A stretch of DNA of 64,000 nucleotides from an uncultured Alphaproteobacteria bacterium (lineage in GTDB: Bacteria > Pseudomonadota > Alphaproteobacteria > RF32 > CAG-239), in the NCBI GenBank assembly GCA_934271465.1, contig CAKQRQ010000001.1:62001-126000 (forward strand). The letters run 5' to 3'. A program made the position numbers and the translations under genes. Positions 60,039 through 64,000 of the stretch are shown here, in pieces (the first letter of the stretch is position 1; each line of letters starts with the position of its first letter). The notes under the pieces were generated by a model. The model was not told the DNA's origin, ran no database searches, and saw only the letters and a list, made by a program, of their open reading frames with translations.

Positions 60039-61420
60039 TGTATTATCGTCTGGAAGATATTTTTGCCATCGGCATCGGGCCGTCGAGTTCACACACGGTC
60101 GGCCCGATGAAAGCAGCCAAACGCTATACCGACACGCTCATCAGGTATAATCTTTTGCCTCAAATTGAACGCCTACAAGTGGACTTATACGGCTCTCTTG
60201 CTTTAACGGGCGTCGGACACGGCACGCTCCGCGCCATTATCTATGGATTGATGGGGTTTGAAGCCGAAGATGTCGACACCGAAAAGCCTTACTGCGCGGC
60301 CGTCGAAAAAGACAAGGTTTTACATTTGGCTCAGCAAAAGGCCATTCATTTTGACATATGCCACGACATGGTGCTGAACAAAGAAACTTTTTTGCCTGAA
60401 CATTCCAACGGTATGACTTTTTCGGCCTTTGACGCCAAAAGCAACCTGCTTTTGAAAGAAACTTATTTTTCAATCGGCGGCGGCACAATTGTCCGTCAAG
60501 ACGAGTTTGGCCGACAGCATGCGCAGGTTGTTCATCCGGTTCCGTATCAATTTGACAGCTGCACCGAATTGCAACAGATTTGCCGCGATAACCATTTGAC
60601 TTTTTCAGATGTCGTTTTGCAAAACGAATTTGCGCTCAACGGCGAGGAAAAAACTTTGGCTTATCTCAAAAAAATCCGCGCCATGATGGACGATGCCGTC
60701 GAACGTGGAATGCGCCACCGCGGCATTTTGCCCGGCGGGCTTGAGGTTAAGCGCCGCGCTCCTGAAATTTATGACCGCCTCAGAGAAAAATTTATCGACA
60801 ATCAGCAAGACGGGCTTGAGGTTATTGACTGGCTCAACCTGTGGGGATTTGCCGTGGCTGAAGAAAATGCCGCCGGCGGCCGCGTCGTAACAGCGCCAAC
60901 CATGGGATCAGCCGGAATTTTGCCGTCTGTTTTGCGCTATTTTGAACGCTTTGCCTCACATACTTTGTCGGCCGATGCCGCACATGGAAGCCTCATCTTT
61001 TTGACGACGGCTGCGGCTATCTGCTCGCTCTACCGAACTAATGCGTCTATCTCCGGCGCGGAGGTTGGCTGTCAGGGCGAGGTCGGGGTGGCCTGCTCCA
61101 TGGCTGCCGCCGGATTGACCGCCGCCATGAGAGGCTCCAATGATCAGATTGAACAGGCCGCCGAAATTGCCATTGAGCACAATCTGGGGTTGACCTGCGA
61201 TCCCGTCAACGGACTAGTTCAGATTCCATGCATTGAACGCAACGCCATGGGCGCCGTCAAGGCTGTCAATGCGGCGCGTTTGTCTTTGCGCGGCGACGGC
61301 AAACATATTGTTTCTTTGGACGAGGCTGTCAAAACCATGTATGATACCGGTAAAGACATGAGCAACCGCTATAAAGAAACGTCGCTCGGCGGACTGGCCG
61401 TCAATATTGCAAATTGTTAG
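60038..61420 (+). CDS. sdaA: L-serine ammonia-lyase, iron-sulfur dependent
   Basis: SdaA deaminates serine to pyruvate with a 4Fe-4S cluster. The 460-residue product is the single-chain type: an amino-terminal beta domain (LEDIFAIGIGPSSSHTVGPM) and a carboxy-terminal alpha domain with APTMGSAGILPSVLRY, GCQGEVGVACSMAAAG and LTCDPVNGLVQIPCIERNAM, whose cysteines bind the cluster. The final cysteine (AVNIANC) fits the tail that caps the active site in bacterial enzymes. Its ATG overlaps the metallopeptidase stop, suggesting that peptide breakdown feeds serine use. A terminator follows. Confidence 0.95.
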   Translation: MYYRLEDIFAIGIGPSSSHTVGPMKAAKRYTDTLIRYNLLPQIERLQVDLYGSLALTGVGHGTLRAIIYGLMGFEAEDVDTEKPYCAAVEKDKVLHLAQQKAIHFDICHDMVLNKETFLPEHSNGMTFSAFDAKSNLLLKETYFSIGGGTIVRQDEFGRQHAQVVHPVPYQFDSCTELQQICRDNHLTFSDVVLQNEFALNGEEKTLAYLKKIRAMMDDAVERGMRHRGILPGGLEVKRRAPEIYDRLREKFIDNQQDGLEVIDWLNLWGFAVAEENAAGGRVVTAPTMGSAGILPSVLRYFERFASHTLSADAAHGSLIFLTTAAAICSLYRTNASISGAEVGCQGEVGVACSMAAAGLTAAMRGSNDQIEQAAEIAIEHNLGLTCDPVNGLVQIPCIERNAMGAVKAVNAARLSLRGDGKHIVSLDEAVKTMYDTGKDMSNRYKETSLGGLAVNIANC

Positions 61421-61447
61421 AAAAAGTCATTATTTTCTTGCAGAACG

Positions 61448-61488
61448 GCGCCTTCTTGAGTAACAATATTCAAAAGGCGTCTTTTTTT
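61448..61488 (+). terminator. Terminator after sdaA
   Basis: CGCCTTcTTGA ... TtCAAaAGGCG with a loop of about 9 bases, followed by CTTTTTTT. Confidence 0.7.
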
Positions 61489-61503
61489 GGAAAGGTTTGA
61501 ACG

Positions 61504-61878
61504 ATGTTTTCAAAATTATTTAAGGGCGAGTTATCTCTCGCGGCTACTTTTTGGAAGTTTGGCGTTTTCGGATTAATTTTACTGCATTATGCTTTGAGAA
61601 TGTTTGCCTCTTTTTTGGCCGGTTATCTTCAGGGGCGGACGGTTTTTGACTTTTTTATGCATCACTTTCATTTGGTTTATACCTCTAAATGGAGTTTGTG
61701 GTGGGCATTATGTTATGTCGGCACATTGATTTTGTTCATTATCTATTCTTACAAAATCATTGTGGCGGTTTGGCGGGCGGCCGAATCCTATGACAAGAGC
61801 GTTTGGCTGGCGCAGCTTGCCCGTATCGGTATTCTTTTGACGGTCGTTTGTGTTTGGTATCCGTTTATCATGAGGTAA
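61504..61878 (+). CDS. Small membrane protein of unknown function
   Basis: A 124-residue protein with three hydrophobic helices (FGVFGLILLHYALRMFASFL, WALCYVGTLILFIIYSYKII, IGILLTVVCVWYPFIM). I recognise no family. It ends 4 bases before the start of a small lipoprotein gene, so the two are probably translated together. Confidence 0.65.
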   Translation: MFSKLFKGELSLAATFWKFGVFGLILLHYALRMFASFLAGYLQGRTVFDFFMHHFHLVYTSKWSLWWALCYVGTLILFIIYSYKIIVAVWRAAESYDKSVWLAQLARIGILLTVVCVWYPFIMR

Positions 61879-61882
61879 GCTG

Positions 61883-62035
61883 ATGAAAAAAATTTTTGCT
61901 CTTTTAGTTGTCCTTTTGCTGGGCGCGTGTGTTGAGGTCGGTAAATTTACGCCGGAAACGCATGCTTTGTATGAAACCGGACATCCGGATTGCGACAAAA
62001 CCCCTGAAAAATGTGTCCATGGTGTCCCATGGTAA
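61883..62035 (+). CDS. Small lipoprotein of 50 residues
   Basis: The frame ATG at 61883 to TAA at 62033-62035 encodes a signal peptide with a lipobox (MKKIFALLVVLLLGAC) and a short mature part ending CDKTPEKCVHGVPW with two further cysteines. GAGG lies 10 bases upstream. It is too short for usual length cut-offs. It is likely an entericidin-sized outer-membrane lipoprotein, but its function is unknown. A strong terminator follows at once, which supports a real gene end. Confidence 0.7.
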   Translation: MKKIFALLVVLLLGACVEVGKFTPETHALYETGHPDCDKTPEKCVHGVPW

Positions 62036-62050
62036 TTTCTTAACTCCACA

Positions 62051-62083
62051 AAAAACCCCTTTCCAGATTGGAAAGGGGTTTTT
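62051..62083 (+). terminator. Bidirectional terminator between the lipoprotein and fba
   Basis: AAAAACCCCTTTCCA-GAT-TGGAAAGGGGTTTTT is a 15-bp perfect stem with a 3-base loop, usable on both strands. Confidence 0.9.
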
Positions 62084-62101
62084 GATTGGCTGTCTTTCGG
62101 A

Positions 62102-63151
62102 CTAGATTTCGCCGGCCGCGTAACGCTTGGCCATTTCAGACATCGGAATAGCCTTAATCTTGTCGGCATGTCCGGCTGCGCCAAAGGCAATATAGCGAGA
62201 TTCGCAAACTTTCTGCATTTCTTCAATTGCCGGTTTGAGATATTTGCGCGGGTCAAATTCTTTCGGATTCTCGGCAAAGACTTTGCGGATAGCGCCTGTG
62301 ATGGCCATACGGCAATCCGTGTCAACATTGACTTTACGCACGCCGGATTTGATTCCGCGAACGATTTCTTCAACCGGAACACCATAAGTCTGAGGAATAG
62401 CGCCGCCATAGGCATTGATTAAATCCTGCAATTCCTGCGGAACAGAGGAAGAGCCATGCATAACCATATGCGTATTGGGCAGTTTTTTGTGAATCTTTTC
62501 GATTGTTTCGATGGACAAGATTTCACCATCTGGTTTGCGGGTAAATTTATAAGCGCCGTGAGATGTTCCGACAGCAACCGCCAAAGCATCCAAATGAGTT
62601 TCGGCAACAAAACGAGCGGCCTCGTCAGGATCTGTGACCAAACGTTTTTTATCAATTGTGCCCTCAGCGCCGTGACCGTCTTCTTTGTCGCCTTTGCCGG
62701 TTTCCAAAGAGCCGATAACACCGAGTTCGCCTTCAACAGAAGCACCGACCGCATGCGCGCGGGCAACAACTTCTTTGGTGACATGGACATTGTATTCATA
62801 AGAAGACGGGGTTTTGCCGTCTGCTTCCAAGGAACCGTCCATCATAACGGAAGAATAGCCGTTGACAATGGCCGACTGGCAAATATCAACCGATGAACCG
62901 TGATCCTGATGGATACAAATCGGCAATTCGGGGAACATTTCCAATCCGGCGGCGACCATATGGCGAATCATCGGGTCTCCGGCAAATTTGCGGGCGCCTG
63001 TCGAGGTCTGCAAAATAACAGGGGCATTGACCTTGCGGGCAGCCTGCAGCACGGCAATAACCTGCTCCATATCATTGATATTAAACGCCGGAACACCATA
63101 AGAATTTTCGGCGGCGTGATCCAAAATCTGACGCATTGTAACTAAAGGCAT
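62102..63151 (-). CDS. fba: Class II fructose-bisphosphate aldolase
   Basis: Zinc-dependent aldolase of glycolysis and gluconeogenesis. The 349-residue product has YGVPAFNINDMEQVIAVLQA, the zinc-site stretch ICIHQDHGSSVD, SVMMDGSLEADGKT, VEGELGVIGSLETGKGDKED, AVAVGTSHGAYKF, MHGSSSVPQELQD and KVNVDTDCRMAITGAIRK. It belongs to the longer CbbA-like type with the GDKEDGHG insert. The length is normal and it is transcribed alone. Confidence 0.96.
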   Translation of the reverse strand: MPLVTMRQILDHAAENSYGVPAFNINDMEQVIAVLQAARKVNAPVILQTSTGARKFAGDPMIRHMVAAGLEMFPELPICIHQDHGSSVDICQSAIVNGYSSVMMDGSLEADGKTPSSYEYNVHVTKEVVARAHAVGASVEGELGVIGSLETGKGDKEDGHGAEGTIDKKRLVTDPDEAARFVAETHLDALAVAVGTSHGAYKFTRKPDGEILSIETIEKIHKKLPNTHMVMHGSSSVPQELQDLINAYGGAIPQTYGVPVEEIVRGIKSGVRKVNVDTDCRMAITGAIRKVFAENPKEFDPRKYLKPAIEEMQKVCESRYIAFGAAGHADKIKAIPMSEMAKRYAAGEI

Positions 63152-63233
63152 CGTTTTCTCCTTCTGATTAAAAAATTAACTTTATTTAATATATAACGCC
63201 GCTTCTTTTTTGCAACAGATTTTCGCATTTGGA

Positions 63234-63274
63234 CACAAAAAACCCCGTGCAGCTTTTCAATTCTGCAAGGGGTT
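63234..63274 (-). terminator. Terminator after the hypothetical gene at 63281
   Basis: On the minus strand AACCCCTTGCAG ... CTGCACGGGGTT forms an 11-of-12-bp stem followed by TTTTTTG, right after the stop. Confidence 0.8.
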
Positions 63275-63280
63275 AAAAAT

Positions 63281-63685
63281 TTAGACAAGGACAGCGTCAT
63301 CGCCGATTTTTTCATATCGGCAAACACGACCTCCTTTAACAATGACCACGTCGCCTTCACGAACGAGGGTCTCGTGCATTTCAGCGTTTGAGGCATAATT
63401 TGCCCATGAACGTCTGATTTGAGCGCCCTTTTGTCCGGCTTCGACTTCAACGATAATGTCTACAATTTTGCCGACGATACGTTCTTTTGGAAGCTTGTCG
63501 GGCAAAATGTCCTTTTTATAGACATTGCACCAAAAGCACAGCTTCCGCGGACCAAATTCTGATTTTCCGCTAAGGCGATACCTCGATAGGCTTATTGCGT
63601 ATTTCGGCACTGTCGGACAAATTTCTTTCATTAACTCATGAGCTTCGCTCTGGCTCATGACAAACTTCCTTTCTCTTTTTGCCAT
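63281..63685 (-). CDS. Hypothetical small soluble protein
   Basis: A 134-residue, strongly charged protein with no signal peptide. It contains a CFWC pair (RKLCFWCNVYKKDILPDKLP) that might bind metal or be redox-active, and a beta-rich end (LVREGDVVIVKGGRVCRYEK). I recognise no family. It has a terminator directly after its stop. The partial gene upstream on the same strand ends 89 bases before, so an operon is possible. Confidence 0.6.
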   Translation of the reverse strand: MAKRERKFVMSQSEAHELMKEICPTVPKYAISLSRYRLSGKSEFGPRKLCFWCNVYKKDILPDKLPKERIVGKIVDIIVEVEAGQKGAQIRRSWANYASNAEMHETLVREGDVVIVKGGRVCRYEKIGDDAVLV

Positions 63686-63774
63686 ACTTTAATTTTTAAG
63701 TTCATCATCATCTTCAAGCTCTTCGGGCTCGTCAGAACCATTTTTTTCTCTTCCATCTCTTTTTCCTTTGTTTT

Positions 63775-64000
63775 TTATTTGACAGGAAGGAGAGCCAGAC
63801 CTTTGTCTGTTTGGCTTTCGATGTAGCGGTATTTGCGTTCTTCCGAAAGACGGACACAAGGCCTGAGGTAGTCCTCGGTCTGAATCATTGTGCTCTGGCC
63901 GATGCTGTAATTCTGTTCCCAGCAAAGCTGTTCTTCAGGAAGGAAAAGAACCTCTTTTTTATCCTCGTTCCTTTCTGCGACAACATCAACCGCAACCAGA
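63775..64000 (-). CDS. Hypothetical protein, N-terminus beyond the window
   Basis: The last 74 codons of a minus-strand gene are visible. They read without a stop from the window edge to TAA at 63775, with a charged soluble sequence that includes EVLFLPEEQLCWEQNYSIGQ, then QTEDYLRPCVRLSEERKYRY, and ends LALLPVK. No family is recognised from this part. Codon use matches the neighbours. Confidence 0.6.
   Translation of the reverse strand, partial: LVAVDVVAERNEDKKEVLFLPEEQLCWEQNYSIGQSTMIQTEDYLRPCVRLSEERKYRYIESQTDKGLALLPVK

Noticed and set aside
63689..63925. A 78-codon frame overlapping the partial gene at the right edge
   Set aside because: The frame at 63775-64000 stays open to the window edge with normal protein composition. 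This one is Arg/Pro-rich, and its acidic tail has no start codon of its own.

Overview
The window comes from an alphaproteobacterium of moderate GC content. The gene order and families point there: a fliF-fliG-fliH-fliN-flbD-flhA flagellar operon run by the sigma-54 activator FlbD, a FlbT post-transcriptional regulator beside a flagellin cluster, a zapA-6S RNA-ymdB block, an efp-suhB pair, a cysteine-free L31, and a tim44-mltA-Smr cassette facing secB. My guess (inference, from protein character only) is an uncultured, gut-associated alphaproteobacterium. I saw no rRNA, tRNA, phage or insertion sequence in the window.

Layout. 1-5.2 kb is housekeeping: rpmE, an OmpA-like protein, a SuhB-like pseudoenzyme, efp, a ThiE-like protein, zapA, a 6S RNA candidate and ymdB. 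5.2-15.9 kb is one minus-strand flagellar operon (fliF to flhA, a FlhG-like ATPase, an unknown protein and a J-domain protein). 16-20.5 kb is the hook operon fliK-flgD-flgE behind a consensus sigma-54 promoter. 20.7-23.6 kb holds accB-accC and a Sel1-repeat protein. 23.7-28.7 kb holds four flagellin genes, each with its own terminator and a structured 5' leader, and then flbT. 28.9-46 kb is mixed housekeeping: an ABC-F ATPase, a PilT/DotB-like ATPase, a HAD-like protein, tcdA, tatD, a ferritin-like protein, rpe, phoB, tgt, a LOG protein, dtd, envelope lipoproteins, mltA, tim44 and secB. 46-54 kb is the most unusual part: two consecutive giant proteins (about 1,325 and 1,210 residues) of no family I recognise, with glycine-rich membrane segments and proline/glutamate-rich tails. 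The first is broken near its start by an 11-base poly-C tract that looks like a phase-variation switch or a consensus error. 54-64 kb returns to housekeeping: trpS, serS, a membrane-anchored Memo-AMMECR1 fusion, an M49-like metallopeptidase, sdaA, fba and small proteins.

How it fits together. The flagellar genes form an ordered regulatory chain. The early operon supplies the MS ring, switch, export gate and FlbD. FlbD with sigma-54 would switch on the hook operon, and FlbT would act on the flagellin messages, three of which share a conserved GCTTAA-N6-TTAAGC hairpin about 30 nt before the start codon.

Best leads: the giant-protein pair with its poly-C tract; the shared flagellin leader hairpins; two proteins that keep an enzyme fold but have lost catalytic residues (SuhB-like and HAD-like); and two intergenic imperfect palindromes of more than 100 bp. 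All functional calls rest on reading the sequence. No database search was run.
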